In this document: piece after piece, positions 46,701 through 57,479 of the stretch | How positions within the stretch are numbered: the stretch's first letter is position 1 | Layout: each line of letters opens with the position of its first letter | Source of the DNA: Saccharomonospora sp. CUA-673 | Lineage (GTDB): Bacteria > Actinomycetota > Actinomycetes > Mycobacteriales > Pseudonocardiaceae | Reading direction: 5' to 3' | Assembly: GCF_001942305.1 (NCBI RefSeq) | Contig: NZ_MKKE01000008.1 | Coordinates: 45,981-109,980 of the forward strand | Length of the DNA: 64,000 nt | Position numbers and translations under genes: made by a program | The notes under the pieces: model-generated | The model's input: the letters and a program-made list of their open reading frames with translations, nothing else | Told to the model about the DNA's origin: nothing | Database searches by the model: none

Positions 46701-46848
46701 CGCCGCAGCCCCGCATCCGGGGGACGAGTGTGTCCGGTCACGGCGGCCGGGCCGGGGTTCGCTCCGGTCCGCTCGGCGGAGCCGGTCACCCGTCCGGGAG
46801 TATCGTGGGGACGAACGCGCTGGCATCTTCACGTTTGCAGAGGAATCG

Positions 46849-48000
46849 ATGACCGTCGACCTTGGTCTGCCCGCAACACCGCCCCCCGTACTGGCCGAGC
46901 GCCGCCCGACCCGGCAACTGCAGGTCGGATCCGTCGGGGTCGGCAGCGAGTCCCCGATCTCCGTCCAGTCGATGACCACCACGAACACCGCGGACATCAA
47001 CTCCACGCTGCAGCAGATCGCCGAGCTCACCGCCTCGGGCTGCGACATCGTCCGCGTCGCCTGTCCCAGTGCCGACGACGCCGAGGCGCTGCCCGCGATC
47101 GCCCAGAAGTCGAAGATCCCCGTGATCGCCGACATCCACTTCCAGCCCAAGTACGTGTTCGCCGCGATCGAGGCGGGCTGCGCCGGGGTACGCGTCAACC
47201 CGGGCAACATCCGCAAGTTCGACGATCAGGTCAAGGAGATCGCGCAGGCCGCGCGCGACCACGGCACCCCGATCCGCATCGGCGTCAACGCCGGCTCCCT
47301 CGACAAGCGGATCATGGACAAGCACGGCAAGGCCACGCCCGAGGCGCTCGCCGAATCGGCGCTGTGGGAGGCGTCGCTGTTCGCCGAACACGACTTCCAC
47401 GACCTGAAGATCTCCGTCAAGCACAACGACCCCGTCGTCATGGTGCGCGCCTACGAGATCCTCGCCGAACAGTGCGACTACCCGCTGCACCTCGGCGTCA
47501 CCGAGGCCGGACCGGCGTTCCAGGGCACGATCAAGTCGGCCGTGGCGTTCGGCGCGCTGCTGCGCCAGGGCATCGGCGACACCATCCGCGTGTCGCTGTC
47601 CGCGCCACCGGTCGAGGAGATCAAGGTCGGCACGCAGATCCTGCAGTCGTTGAACCTGCGTCCGCGCAAGCTCGAGATCGTCTCCTGCCCGTCGTGCGGA
47701 CGCGCACAGGTCGACGTCTACAAGCTCGCCGACGAGGTCACCGCCGGCCTGGAGGGCATGGAGGTGCCGCTGCGCGTGGCCGTCATGGGCTGCGTCGTCA
47801 ACGGTCCCGGCGAGGCGCGCGAGGCCGACCTCGGCGTCGCCTCCGGCAACGGCAAGGGGCAGATCTTCGTCAAGGGCGAGGTCATCAAGACCGTGCCCGA
47901 GGCGCAGATCGTCGAGACGCTCATCGAGGAGGCCATGCGCATCGCCGAGGAGAACGGCGACGTCGACGGCTCCGGCGAACCGGTCGTCACGGTGGGCTGA
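46849..48000 (+). CDS. ispG: 4-Hydroxy-3-methylbut-2-enyl-diphosphate synthase
   Basis: IspG (GcpE), 383 residues, the 4Fe-4S enzyme of the MEP pathway. The motif [14 protein letters not shown] and the cluster cysteines in [13 protein letters not shown] and [14 protein letters not shown] are present. The N-terminal 20 residues are variable. It follows rip1 by 148 bases and completes the dxr-rip1-ispG group. Confidence 0.97.
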   Translation: MTVDLGLPATPPPVLAERRPTRQLQVGSVGVGSESPISVQSMTTTNTADINSTLQQIAELTASGCDIVRVACPSADDAEALPAIAQKSKIPVIADIHFQPKYVFAAIEAGCAGVRVNPGNIRKFDDQVKEIAQAARDHGTPIRIGVNAGSLDKRIMDKHGKATPEALAESALWEASLFAEHDFHDLKISVKHNDPVVMVRAYEILAEQCDYPLHLGVTEAGPAFQGTIKSAVAFGALLRQGIGDTIRVSLSAPPVEEIKVGTQILQSLNLRPRKLEIVSCPSCGRAQVDVYKLADEVTAGLEGMEVPLRVAVMGCVVNGPGEAREADLGVASGNGKGQIFVKGEVIKTVPEAQIVETLIEEAMRIAEENGDVDGSGEPVVTVG

Positions 48001-48028
48001 CATGCACCGGCGCCGCGGGGGCTGAGGG

Positions 48029-48940
48029 GTGTCCGGCTGGGCGGTGGTGCGGCCGCATCCGCGGCTCCGGCCGTGGGTGGCGCGCTACGTCGGGTACCGC
48101 AGCTCGGGCGGCGCTCCGGGTGTGCACCGCGGTCTGCCCAGCGGGCACCTGACCCTGAACATCAGCCTCGGCGAGCCCGTCCGCATGCTCGGCATGCCGC
48201 GGGCCGACCAGGCGCCGGCACGGTTCCAGGCGCTGCTCGGCGGGCTGCACACCGCGCCCGCGCTGATCGAGCGCAGCGGCGTCGAGCACGGACTCGAGCT
48301 CGCGCTCGAACCGCTCGGCGTAGCGGCTTTGACCGGCGGGGTGCCGTCGGCCGAGCTCGTCGGCCACGTCGTCGACCTGGCCGACCTGCCGCGTCCGGAA
48401 CTGGCGCACCTGCCCGATCGGCTCGCCGCCCTGCCCGACTGGCCGAGTCGGTTCGCGCTGCTCGACAGCGTGTTGGGGGGTGTGCTCGGGGATGCTGAGG
48501 CTGCTGTGTTGCCGGACGTGGAGTGGGCGTGGCGGCGGATCCGGCGGTCCGGCGGCACGATCCGCGTCGAGGCGCTGGCCGCGGAACTCGGCTGGAGCAG
48601 GCGGCACTTCGGCGAACGGTTCCGGCGAGGTGTCGGGCTCACCCCGAAACAGGCGACGCGGGTGGTCCGGTTCGAACGCGCCGGTGCGTTGCTGCGCCGG
48701 GGCGAACGGCTCGCCGACATCGCCGCGGTATGCGGATTCGCCGACCAGGCCCACCTGACCGGCGAATGGCGGGCGCTGGCCGGCTGCCCGCCCACGACCT
48801 GGCTCGCCGAGGAACAACCGCTCGACGAACGTCCGGGGGAGGAACGCCCGCGGGGCGAGCGTCCGCACGGGGCCGCTCGAGCAGAGCTCCCGTTTCTCCA
48901 AGACCCGGGTGCGGTGTCGGCCCGAGACTCGGAGTCATGA
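48029..48940 (+). CDS. AraC family transcriptional regulator
   Basis: A 303-residue AraC/XylS regulator. The C-terminal part carries two helix-turn-helices: ALAAELGWSRRHFGERFRRG and RLADIAAVCGFADQAHLTGE, followed by the usual CPPTTWL. The N-terminal domain (VVRPHPRLRPWVARYVGYR) resembles DUF6597-type sensor domains. The last 40 residues are charged and repetitive. It overlaps the glyoxalase-like gene by four bases (ATGA), so it probably controls that gene. Confidence 0.87.
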   Translation: MSGWAVVRPHPRLRPWVARYVGYRSSGGAPGVHRGLPSGHLTLNISLGEPVRMLGMPRADQAPARFQALLGGLHTAPALIERSGVEHGLELALEPLGVAALTGGVPSAELVGHVVDLADLPRPELAHLPDRLAALPDWPSRFALLDSVLGGVLGDAEAAVLPDVEWAWRRIRRSGGTIRVEALAAELGWSRRHFGERFRRGVGLTPKQATRVVRFERAGALLRRGERLADIAAVCGFADQAHLTGEWRALAGCPPTTWLAEEQPLDERPGEERPRGERPHGAARAELPFLQDPGAVSARDSES

Positions 48941-49341
48941 CGGATGTGACGACAACGGATGTGAAGCCGGGCGTGTGGCCCAGCGTGTTGTACGCCGACG
49001 TGGCACGGGCGCGCCGATTCCTGACCGGCGTGCTCGGGTTCACCGAGGCCCTGGTCGTGCCCGGCGACGACGGCGGCGTGGTGCACGGCGAACTCCGCTG
49101 GCCGGAGGGCGGCGGGGTGATGTTCGGCTCCCGCACGCCGCAGGCCCACGGCGGGGCGAGCCCGGCGGGGCAGTGGATCTACGTGGTGACGGCCGATCCG
49201 GACGCCGTGCACCGGCGGGCCGTGGACGCCGGCGCGAACGTCGTCGACCCGCCCCGCGACACCGACTACGGATCCCGCAACGTGTCGATCGCCGACCCCG
49301 AAGGCACCGTCTGGGTCTTCGGCACCTACCCCGGCGCCTGA
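48937..49341 (+). CDS. VOC (glyoxalase-like) family protein
   Basis: A 134-residue single-domain VOC protein. Features are VWPSVLYADVARARRFLTGV, LGFTEALVVPGDDGG and VSIADPEGTVWVFGTYPG, the usual end. The VOC fold serves glyoxalases, dioxygenases and antibiotic-binding proteins, and the substrate is not evident. Its ATG overlaps the stop codon of the AraC gene, which suggests a small regulator-enzyme unit. Confidence 0.85.
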   Translation: MTDVTTTDVKPGVWPSVLYADVARARRFLTGVLGFTEALVVPGDDGGVVHGELRWPEGGGVMFGSRTPQAHGGASPAGQWIYVVTADPDAVHRRAVDAGANVVDPPRDTDYGSRNVSIADPEGTVWVFGTYPGA

Positions 49342-49356
49342 CCACACCCGGGGGAA

Positions 49357-49462
49357 GCTCCCAAGGGCCCCATAGTCGCGCCCACCCGTCGCCCGACCAC
49401 CATCCCCCAACGACGCGCTGACGCGCGACGGCGCTTAATGCGACCAAAGGGCCCTTGGGAGC
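49357..49462. repeat. Palindromic intergenic element, copy 2 (variant)
   Basis: The outer arms GCTCCCAAGGGCCC (49357-49370) and GGGCCCTTGGGAGC (49449-49462) match copy 1 at 18283-18335, except that one G-C pair is replaced by A-T on both arms. CATAGTCGCG and GCGACCAAA inside are also shared, but here about 60 bases separate them. No transposase is present. It lies after the glyoxalase-like gene and probably ends its transcript. Confidence 0.75.
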
Positions 49463-49520
49463 ACCACCCGAGCGGAGGGTTGTTTCCCGTTACGCCCTGT
49501 TCTCTGGCAGTCTGGGTTGT

Positions 49521-50387
49521 GTGTTGCGGGTTGCTGGTGCGCGGCTTCTCGATGACAGGGACTATTCGGCCGTCCGGGCCGCGCTCGGCGCGAACCCGGT
49601 GGCGAGCTGCATGGTGTCCGCGCGTGTCGAGATTGCGGGGGTCGACCCGTGGCGTCTCGGTGGTGAGCTGTGGGGTTCCGGCGGGACCGGGCTCGGCGCC
49701 GATCCGGCCGACGTCGGTCTCGACGGATTGTGCTTCTCCGGTCCGAACCTGATGCCGTTGTGCGGCGACCCGCAGGCGATCCGTTCGTTCGCCGACCGTG
49801 CGTTGCGCCGGGCGCGCGTGTGCTCGTCGGTGGTCGGCCCGTCGGAGCAGGTCCTCGGTCTGTGGGAGGAACTGTCCGGTGAATGGGGCCCGGCCAGGGA
49901 GGTCCGCGCCGAACAGCCGTTGATGGCCCTGGACCGCCAACCCGACGTGCTGCCCGACCGGTTCGTGCGCCCGGTGCGCCCCGACGAGCTGGAGCGCTAC
50001 CTGCCCGCGGCGATCGCGATGTTCACCGAGGAGGTGGGCGTCGATCCCTGCGCGGGCGACGGCGGCGCGGGTTACCGTGCGCGCGTGGCCGAGTTGATCT
50101 CCAGCGGACGGGCGTTCGCGCGGTTCGAGGACGGCGAGGTCGTGTTCAAGGCCGAGATCGGCGCACTGTCGCAGCGTGTCGGCCAGATCCAGGGCGTGTG
50201 GGTGCACCCCGACCGGCGCGGCGAGGGTCTCGCCGCTGCGGGGACGTCGGCTGTCGCGTCGCGGCTCGTCGGCGGCATGGGCCGGGTGGCGAGCCTCTAC
50301 GTCAACTCGTTCAACACCCCGGCCCTGGCCGCCTACCGGCGGATCGGCTTCCGACAGGTGGGCAGCTTCTCGACGGTGCTGTTTTGA
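49521..50387 (+). CDS. GNAT family N-acetyltransferase
   Basis: A 288-residue protein. The N-terminal half (ARLLDDRDYSAVRAALGANP) is a DUF4081-type domain that precedes the acetyltransferase. The GNAT core shows QIQGVWVHPDRRGEGLAAAG for acetyl-CoA binding, then YVNSFNTPALAAYRRIGFRQ. The same protein follows ispG in mycobacteria (Rv2867c). GTG at 49521 is chosen as the conserved start. The substrate is not known. Confidence 0.85.
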   Translation: MLRVAGARLLDDRDYSAVRAALGANPVASCMVSARVEIAGVDPWRLGGELWGSGGTGLGADPADVGLDGLCFSGPNLMPLCGDPQAIRSFADRALRRARVCSSVVGPSEQVLGLWEELSGEWGPAREVRAEQPLMALDRQPDVLPDRFVRPVRPDELERYLPAAIAMFTEEVGVDPCAGDGGAGYRARVAELISSGRAFARFEDGEVVFKAEIGALSQRVGQIQGVWVHPDRRGEGLAAAGTSAVASRLVGGMGRVASLYVNSFNTPALAAYRRIGFRQVGSFSTVLF

Positions 50388-50398
50388 GACTGGCTGCT

Positions 50399-52255
50399 GT
50401 GAGACCTGCTGTTTCGAGACCTGCTGCTGCGTCACGACGCCGGTCGACGGCGCGCTCCGGTGTCGCCCTGGCGTTGGCGGCGGTGCTCACGACGTCGGGG
50501 TGCAGCGTGTTCGGTGGCGGCGAGGCCGAGAACGTGCTCGAGGAGTTCCTCACCTCGTGGAAGGAGGGTTCGCTGCGGGAGGCGGCCGCGCTGACCGACT
50601 CGCCGGAGGCCGCCCGGGACCTGTTGCGCGGCACCCACGACGCGCTCGACCCGCAGTCGCTGTCGACCGAGGTCACGGAGGTGACGGAGGGCGACTCGGC
50701 GAGCGCCGACGGCCGCTTCGACATCACCTGGAACCTCGGTGACGACCGGACGTGGAGCTACACCGGCCGGGCCGAGCTGCGCGAGACCGACGACGGCTGG
50801 AAGGTGCATCTCGCGCCCGGCCTCGTCCACCCGGATCTGGGCTCGCAGCAGAGCCTGGCGCTGGTCAACGACACGCCGACCCCGGCGCCGGTCCTCGACC
50901 GCGACGACGCGGCGCTGCTGCGGGCCGACACGGTCGTCAGCGTCACCCTCGACCGGCAGGAGGCGGGGGCGGAGCTCGACCGGGTCGTCGGTGTCCTGGC
51001 CGATGCGCTGTCTCAGTTCGACGACGGCATCACGCGTGACTCGATCCGCTCCGGCCTCGACGAGGTCGACCCCGGCCAGGGTTACACGGTCGCGAGTCTG
51101 CGGTCGGCCGACTACGAACAGGTCCGCGACCGCATCTACGAACTGCCCGGCGTGCGGTTCACCAGCCAGGAACGACTGCTGTCGGCCGAGCGCGGCCTGG
51201 GCGCGGTGATCCTGCCGCTCATCCGCGAACACGTCGCCGACCGCGTGGCCGGGGACGCCGGGTGGCGCGTCGTCGTCACCGACAGCACCGGCGCCGAGAT
51301 CGACGAACTGCACGCCGTGGAACCGGAGCCCGCCTCGGCCGTGCACACCACGCTCAGCGTCCGCCACCAGCAGGCCGCCGAACGCGCGCTGGCCGGCGTC
51401 GACGGGCAGGCGGCGATCGTCGCGATCCGCCCGTCCGACGGCGACATCCTCGCCGTCGCGCAGAACGCCGCGGCCGACGAGGAGGGCGCGATCGCGCTCA
51501 CCGGGCAGTATCCGCCGGGTTCGACGTTGAAGATCGCCACGGCGGCGGCCGGGCTGTCGGAGGGCGCGACCAACCCGGACGAGACCGTGGCCTGCCCGGC
51601 GACCACGACGATCGGCCACCGGCTCATCCCCAACGAGGACCGTTTCGAACTGGGCCGCGTGCCGCTGCACACCGCATTCGCCGACTCGTGCAACACCACG
51701 TTCGCGCAGCTGGCCGCCGACCTGCCCGACGCGGCGTTGACCGACGCGGCCCGGTCGCTCGGGCTCGGCGCGGACTTCGTCATCCCCGGCATCACCACGA
51801 TCACCGGGTCGGTGCCCGAGTCCGACGACGAGGTTCAGCGCGCCGAGAACGGCATCGGCCAGGGCACGACACTCGCCAGCCCGTTCGGCATGGCCCTGCT
51901 GGCGGCCACCGTCGATGCGGGCGAGATGCCGACCCCGGGTCTCGTGCGCGGCGATCGGACCGAGGCGAGCAAGACCGGCGAGCCGCTGCCCGCCGACGTG
52001 CTGCGCCCGCTGCGGCAGATGATGCGCGAGGTCGTCACCGACGGCACCGCGACCGCGCTGCGCGACGTACCCGGCGTGCACGGCAAGACCGGCACCGCCC
52101 AGTTCGGCGACGGCCGCGACTCCCACGGCTGGTTCGCCGGCTACGGCGGCGCCGGGCCCACCGACGACATCGCGTTCGCCACCCTGCTCACCGGAGCCGG
52201 CTCGTCGAAACCCGCCGTCGACGTCACCCACGACTTCCTCACCGGCCTGCAGTGA
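50399..52255 (+). CDS. Penicillin-binding lipoprotein, class B transpeptidase
   Basis: A class B PBP of about 618 residues. The N-terminus is a lipoprotein signal ending in TTSGC. An NTF2-like domain of the MecA type follows ([20 protein letters not shown]), then the dimerisation part, then the transpeptidase. The active-site motifs are STLK ([11 protein letters not shown]), SCN ([11 protein letters not shown]) and KTGT (HGKTGTAQF). It builds peptide cross-links in the wall on the outer face. It matches the place of the mycobacterial PBP-lipo gene (Rv2864c). The start is uncertain: GTG at 50399 is used, and TTG at 50384, overlapping the GNAT stop codon, is possible. Confidence 0.92.
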   Translation: MRPAVSRPAAASRRRSTARSGVALALAAVLTTSGCSVFGGGEAENVLEEFLTSWKEGSLREAAALTDSPEAARDLLRGTHDALDPQSLSTEVTEVTEGDSASADGRFDITWNLGDDRTWSYTGRAELRETDDGWKVHLAPGLVHPDLGSQQSLALVNDTPTPAPVLDRDDAALLRADTVVSVTLDRQEAGAELDRVVGVLADALSQFDDGITRDSIRSGLDEVDPGQGYTVASLRSADYEQVRDRIYELPGVRFTSQERLLSAERGLGAVILPLIREHVADRVAGDAGWRVVVTDSTGAEIDELHAVEPEPASAVHTTLSVRHQQAAERALAGVDGQAAIVAIRPSDGDILAVAQNAAADEEGAIALTGQYPPGSTLKIATAAAGLSEGATNPDETVACPATTTIGHRLIPNEDRFELGRVPLHTAFADSCNTTFAQLAADLPDAALTDAARSLGLGADFVIPGITTITGSVPESDDEVQRAENGIGQGTTLASPFGMALLAATVDAGEMPTPGLVRGDRTEASKTGEPLPADVLRPLRQMMREVVTDGTATALRDVPGVHGKTGTAQFGDGRDSHGWFAGYGGAGPTDDIAFATLLTGAGSSKPAVDVTHDFLTGLQ

Positions 52256-52326
52256 TCCGGGAACGGCGTCGGTACTGACGCCCGGTACCGGGAACGCACA
52301 ACGATACGCCTACTACCCTCGGGGGT

Positions 52327-53183
52327 ATGCCCGTTCGTGCTCCTTTGACGCCCGGCTTCAGACGCCGCAGCGCCCCGTGCCGCAGTCGATCGCCCGCCCC
52401 GAATACGTCGGCAAGCCCGCGCCGCAGCGCGACACGGGCAACGGCGTGCGCACCCCCGAGGTGATCGAGGCGATGCGCGTCGCGGGCAAGATCGCCGCGC
52501 AGGCGCTGCAGGAGGGCGGCAAGCACGTCCAGCCGGGCAACACCACCGACGACGTCGACAAGGTCATCCACGAGTTCCTCTGCGACCACGGCGCCTACCC
52601 GTCGACGCTCGGCTACCGCGGCTTCCCCAAAGCCTGCTGCACCTCGCTCAACGAGGTCATCTGCCACGGCATCCCCGACTCGACCGTCATCGAGGACGGC
52701 GACATCTGCAACATCGACGTCACCGCCTACATCGACGGCGTGCACGGCGACAACAACGCCACCTTCCTCGCCGGCGACGTCGACGAGGAGGCACGCCTGC
52801 TCGTCGAACGCACCGAGGAGTCGCTGCGCCGCGCCATCAAGGCCGTCAAGCCGGGCCGCCAGCTCAACGTGATCGGCCGCGTCATCGAGTCGTACGCCAA
52901 GCGCTTCGACTACGGCGTCGTCCGCGACTTCACCGGCCACGGCGTCGGACCCGCGTTCCACACCGCCCCCACCGTGCTGCACTACGAGGAGCCCAGCGTC
53001 ACCACGGTCATCGAGGAGGGCATGACGTTCACGATCGAGCCGATGATCACGCTCGGCACGATCGACTACGACGTGTGGGCCGACGACTGGACCGTCACCA
53101 CGAAGGACAAGAAGTGGACCGCCCAGTTCGAGCACACGCTCGTCGTGACCGCCGACGGCGCCGAGGTCCTCACCCTCCCGTGA
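52327..53183 (+). CDS. map: Methionine aminopeptidase, apparent frameshift near the start
   Basis: Type I methionine aminopeptidase with the N-terminal extension seen in mycobacterial MapB. The metal ligands lie in [44 protein letters not shown] and QFEHTLVV. The core is read from GTG at 52377 ([14 protein letters not shown]). The start at ATG 52327 ([10 protein letters not shown]) is in another frame; a lost C near 52358 would join them as [16 protein letters not shown], which fits the family. An in-frame start at 52377 without the extension is the alternative. Confidence 0.9.
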
Positions 53184-53277
53184 CCCGCTGAGTGTCGCAG
53201 CGCCACATATCGGCCTCGCCGGTTGTGGCCCTGCGGCACATGGTCGGCGTGCGGTCGCGGCCGTACGGTCTTCGGCT

Positions 53278-54092
53278 GTGACCGCGACCACGCCGCCCAT
53301 CCCGCCGACGCCGACTCCAACCCCACCGACCGTTCCCGAGCCGGTGCCGTCCTCGCTGCGCGGCCGGACCGCGCTGGTCACCGGCGGTGCGAGCGGCATC
53401 GGACGCGCGTGCGTGCACGCGTTCGCCAGGGCCGGCGCGACCGTCCACCTCTCGACGTCGACTCCCGCGCCGCGGGCGCCGTCGCCGACGAGACCGGTGC
53501 CCACGCCCACACCGCCGACCTGACGGACCCGGCGGCTGTCGACACCCTGCCCGCCGACGTCGACATCCTCGTCAACAACGCGGGCATCCAGCACGTCGCA
53601 CCCGTCCCCGACTTCCCGCCGGAGACGTTCGAGACGCTGCAACAGCTCATGGTCACCGCGCCGTTCCGGCTGATCCGCCGCAGCCTGCCCGCCATGTACG
53701 AGCGGGGCTGGGGCCGCATCGTCAACATCTCCAGCGTCCACGGCCACCGCGCCAGCCCCCACAAGGCGGCCTACGTCGCGGCCAAACACGGCCTCGAAGG
53801 GCTCAGCAAGGTCGTCGCCCTCGAAGGCGCCGCCCACGGCGTCACCAGCAACTGCATCGCCCCCGGCTACGTGCGCACCGCACTGGTCGAGGGGCAGATC
53901 GCCGACCAGGCCCGTACGCGCGGCATCGCCGAGGCCGACGTCCTCGACGACGTGCTGCTGGCCCGCACCGCCGTCAAACGGCTCATCGAACCCGACGAGG
54001 TCGCCGCCGTCGCCGTGTGGCTGTGCGGCGACGCGGCCGCCTACGTCACCGGCGCGTCCGTGCCCGTCGACGGCGGCTGGACGGCCGCCTGA
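53278..54092 (+). CDS. 3-Hydroxybutyrate dehydrogenase-like SDR, apparent frameshift
   Basis: A short-chain dehydrogenase of about 271 residues, close in pattern to D-3-hydroxybutyrate dehydrogenases. The cofactor motif is ALVTGGASGIGRACVHAF; the catalytic part is NISSVHGHRASPHKAAYVAA with Tyr and Lys; APGYVRTALVEGQIADQART is typical of HBDH. The frame changes near 53455 between GATVHL and DVDSRAAGAV, as if one base were lost. A Pro/Thr-rich segment opens the protein. It stands before an MHS transporter, which fits uptake and oxidation of hydroxybutyrate. Confidence 0.82.
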
Positions 54093-54192
54093 CCCACGCC
54101 CACCCGAGCAACGGCACCAAAGCAACCGCAGCACCGCAGAACAACCGAACGCACGTCCCGTCCGCACACACACAACGAAGTGGTGATCGACG

Positions 54193-55616
54193 ATGACAGA
54201 TCCGACCCCGGCGACGCCGGCTGCCGACGCGCCGAAACCGAAACCGACCTCCATCAAGCGGGTCGTCGCCGCGAGCATGATCGGCACGACCGTGGAGTGG
54301 TACGACTTCTTCCTCTACGGCGCCGCCGCGGCGATCGTGTTCCCCGTGCTCTTCTTCCCCGACGCCGATCCGCTCACCGGCACGCTGCTGGCGTTCGCGA
54401 CGTACGCGGTCGGGTTCATCGCCCGCCCGCTCGGCGGTCTCGTGTTCGGCCACTACGGCGATCGGCTCGGCCGCAAGAAACTGCTCGTGCTGAGTCTGAT
54501 GCTGATGGGCGTCGCGACGTTCCTCATGGGCCTGTTGCCCACGTACGCGACGATCGGCGTCGCGGCCCCGATGCTGCTGGTGTTCCTGCGCCTCGTGCAG
54601 GGTTTCGCCGTCGGCGGCGAATGGGGCGGCGCCGTGCTGATCGTGTCCGAGCACGGCGACGATCGGCGGCGCGGGTTCTGGGCGTCGTGGCCGCAGGCCG
54701 GTGTGCCGGCCGGCAACCTGCTGGCGACCGCGGTGCTGGCCGTGCTCGCGGCCGTGCAGACCGACGCGGCGTTCGAGGCGTGGGGCTGGCGCATCCCGTT
54801 CCTGCTGTCCGGCGTGCTCGTGATCATCGGGCTGTGGATCCGCCTGGCCGTCGAGGAATCCCCGGTGTTCGTCGAGGCCGTGCGCTCGGCCGACGGCAAG
54901 CCCGCGCCCGAGAAGGCGCCGATCGTCACCGTGCTGCGCACCCACTGGCGCGAGGTGCTGATCGCGATGGGCGCCCGGTTCGGCGAGAACGCGTCGTACT
55001 ACATCATCACCGCGTTCGTCCTGGTGTATCTGACGAACCACGTCGAGGTGTCCCGCTCGATGGGGTTGAACGCGGTCCTTGTCGGATCGGCGGTGCACCT
55101 GGTTACGATCCCCGTGTGGGGATGGCTGTCCGACGTCATCGGGCGGCGCGCGGTGTACCTGTTCGGCGCCGTCGGCACCGGTGTGTGGGCGTTCGCGTTC
55201 TTCGCGCTGCTCGACCTGGGTTCCGGCGGGAGCGCGATCCTCGCCGTCACCGTCGGCCTCGTCCTGCACGGCGCGATGTACAGCCCGCAGGCGGCGTTCT
55301 TCTCCGAACTGTTCGGCACGCGGGTGCGCTACTCGGGTGCGTCGATCGGCTACCAGCTCGCGTCGATCGCGGCCGGCGGTGTGGCACCGCTGATCGCGAC
55401 CGCGCTGCTGGACGCCACCGCAGGCGGCCTCGCCATCTCGATCTACATCGCGTTCACCTGTGTGATCACGGTCGTGGCGATCGTCCTTGCCAAGGAGACG
55501 AAGGCTCGTCCCTCGCCGAAGAGGGAGCCGACGACGGTGACGACAGCGCCGGCGGGGTCGCCGCGGCTCCGCAGCCCTCGTCGGCGCCGACCGGCGGTGC
55601 GACGATCGACCGGTGA
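54193..55616 (+). CDS. MFS transporter of the metabolite:H+ symporter family, apparent frameshift at the end
   Basis: A permease of about 474 residues of the MHS type (relatives: ShiA, KgtP, ProP). The signature of the first helices, SMIGTTVEWYDFFLYGAAAA, and VFGHYGDRLGRKKLLVLSL are clear. The frame runs on past the likely end; a lost G near 55503 after AKETKG would restore the family-like ending SLAEEGADDGDD and stop at 55614-55616. That stop overlaps the GTG of the PucR-type gene, a normal coupling. Confidence 0.87.
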
Positions 55617-57466
55617 GCGACGGTGCGGTCCGGCTCCTGCGGCTGTTGGCCGACGGAGCGCCGGCGGAGGAACTGGCCAAGGCCCTGGCCGACGGAACCG
55701 GCGGTCAAGGCCCGGCCGACGAGGAGGCGCTGCGGTCGGCCCTGACCGTGCGGCGCACGCTCGACGCGCACACGCGCCGGGAGACCGAGCTGGCCGCGCT
55801 GTTCGACACGGCGAGCGATCTGGCGCGGCTGCGCGACCTCGACGCCGTGCTGCGCTCGATCGTGCACCGGGCGCGGATGCTGCTGCGGGTCGACGTGTCG
55901 TACCTGAGCCTCAACGACGACGGCACCGACAGCACCTACATGCGGGTGACCGAGGGGTCGGCGTCGGCGCTGTTCCAGCAGGTGCGGATCGGGATGGGCG
56001 AGGGGCTCGGTGGGCTCGTCGCCCAGACCGTCCGGCCGTACGCGACGTCGAACTACCCGGCGGACGCGCGGTTCCGGCACACCGGGCCGATCGACCGGGC
56101 CGTGGGCGACGAGGGGCTCATCGCGATCCTCGGCGTGCCGCTCGCGCTCGGCGACCGGGTCATCGGCGTGCTGTACGCCTCGGACCGCCGGCCGCGCACG
56201 TTCACCCCGGACGAGGTGGCGTTGTTGTCGTCGTTGGCCGACCACGCGGCGATCGCCATCGACAACGCGCGGCTGATCGAGTCGACGGCCGCGGCGCTCG
56301 ACGAGCTCGGCGAGGCCAACGACACCATCCGTGCCCACCACGAGGCCCTCGCCAGGGCGCAGGAGGCGCACGACCGGTTGGCCGAGCTGGCCGCGGGCGG
56401 CGCGGACGTGCCGCAGGTCGCGGCGGAGGTCGCGGCGGTGCTCGGCGGCGGGGTCGTGGTGCACGACCCCGACGGCGGCGAGCTGGCCGGCGTGCCCGTG
56501 GGCGATGCGGACGCCCGTCCGCGGCGTGCCTACGCGGTGGCCGCGTCGCGGGCGTCCGGTCGCGCGGTGGCCGACGGGGACGACTGGGTGTGCGCGGTGA
56601 TGGCCGGTCCGCAGCTGCTGGGCAGCATCACCCTCACCGGAAGGCCGGACCTGGGCGATGCGGACCGGCGACTGTTCGAACGGGCCGGCATGGTGACGGC
56701 GCTCGTGCTGTTGTTGCGTTCGTCGACGGCCGAGGCGGAGGAACGGGTCCGCGGCGAGCTGCTCAGTGATCTGTTGAGCGCCCCCGACCGCGACCCGGGG
56801 TCGCTGGTGGAACGCGGCCGGCGGCTGGGGGTGGACCTGCACGCCCCGCACGCGGTGTTGCTGCTGCACACCGCCGCCGACGGCGGGGTCACGCGCGCGC
56901 GGCTGGCCTCGGCCGCGGCCGAGTACGGCGTGCTTGAGGGTGTGCACGCCGACCGCGTCGTGCTGTTGGCGCGCGACGCCGAACCGGGCCGGATCGCACC
57001 CGAGGTCGCGTCCGACCTGACACGACGGCTCGGCTGCCTGGTCACGGTCGGCGGCGCCGGACCGGCGTCGGAGCCGGAACGGATCGCGGAGGCGCACGCC
57101 GAGGCGGCGCGGTGCCTGCGCGCGTTGCTGCTGCTGGGCCGGCACGGCAGCGGCGCGGACGCCGCGGCGCTCGGGTTCGTCGGCATGCTGCTGGGGGACC
57201 GGGCGGACGTGGCCGGATTCGTCCGCGACACGCTCGGCCCGGTGCTCGACTACGACGAGGCGCGGGGCACCGAGCTGCTGCGCACCCTCGAGGTCTACTT
57301 CGCGTGCGGCGGCAACCTGACGCGCGCCAAACAGCGGCTGCACGTGCACGTCAACACGGTCTCGCAGCGGCTCGAACGCATCGGCGTCCTGCTCGGCGAG
57401 GACTGGCAGAGCCCCGACCGCGCTCTCGAACTGCAGCTGGCGCTGCGCCTGCACCACCTGCGCTGA
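55613..57466 (+). CDS. GAF-domain PucR-type transcriptional regulator
   Basis: A 617-residue regulator. A GAF sensor domain covers residues about 60-220 (TASDLARLRDLDAVLRSIVH, GVLYASDRRPRTFTPDEVAL). A helical linker follows and the C-terminal PucR helix-turn-helix is YFACGGNLTRAKQRLHVHVN, then TVSQRLERIGVLLGEDW. The GTG overlaps the transporter stop codon, so it probably controls the transporter and the dehydrogenase upstream. Confidence 0.87.
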   Translation: MSDGAVRLLRLLADGAPAEELAKALADGTGGQGPADEEALRSALTVRRTLDAHTRRETELAALFDTASDLARLRDLDAVLRSIVHRARMLLRVDVSYLSLNDDGTDSTYMRVTEGSASALFQQVRIGMGEGLGGLVAQTVRPYATSNYPADARFRHTGPIDRAVGDEGLIAILGVPLALGDRVIGVLYASDRRPRTFTPDEVALLSSLADHAAIAIDNARLIESTAAALDELGEANDTIRAHHEALARAQEAHDRLAELAAGGADVPQVAAEVAAVLGGGVVVHDPDGGELAGVPVGDADARPRRAYAVAASRASGRAVADGDDWVCAVMAGPQLLGSITLTGRPDLGDADRRLFERAGMVTALVLLLRSSTAEAEERVRGELLSDLLSAPDRDPGSLVERGRRLGVDLHAPHAVLLLHTAADGGVTRARLASAAAEYGVLEGVHADRVVLLARDAEPGRIAPEVASDLTRRLGCLVTVGGAGPASEPERIAEAHAEAARCLRALLLLGRHGSGADAAALGFVGMLLGDRADVAGFVRDTLGPVLDYDEARGTELLRTLEVYFACGGNLTRAKQRLHVHVNTVSQRLERIGVLLGEDWQSPDRALELQLALRLHHLR

Positions 57467-57479
57467 CCGCCACCTCGGA

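Noticed and set aside
49357..49462. Insertion sequence or its terminal repeats
   Set aside because: Only about 78 bases lie between the arms, with no transposase gene and no visible target-site duplication. A copied palindrome is the better reading, although a MITE-like origin cannot be excluded.
54193..56769. Apparent 858-residue fusion of the MHS transporter with downstream sequence
   Set aside because: The part beyond about 55503 is an out-of-frame reading of the PucR-type gene; one restored base ends the transporter at 55616 with a family-like tail.
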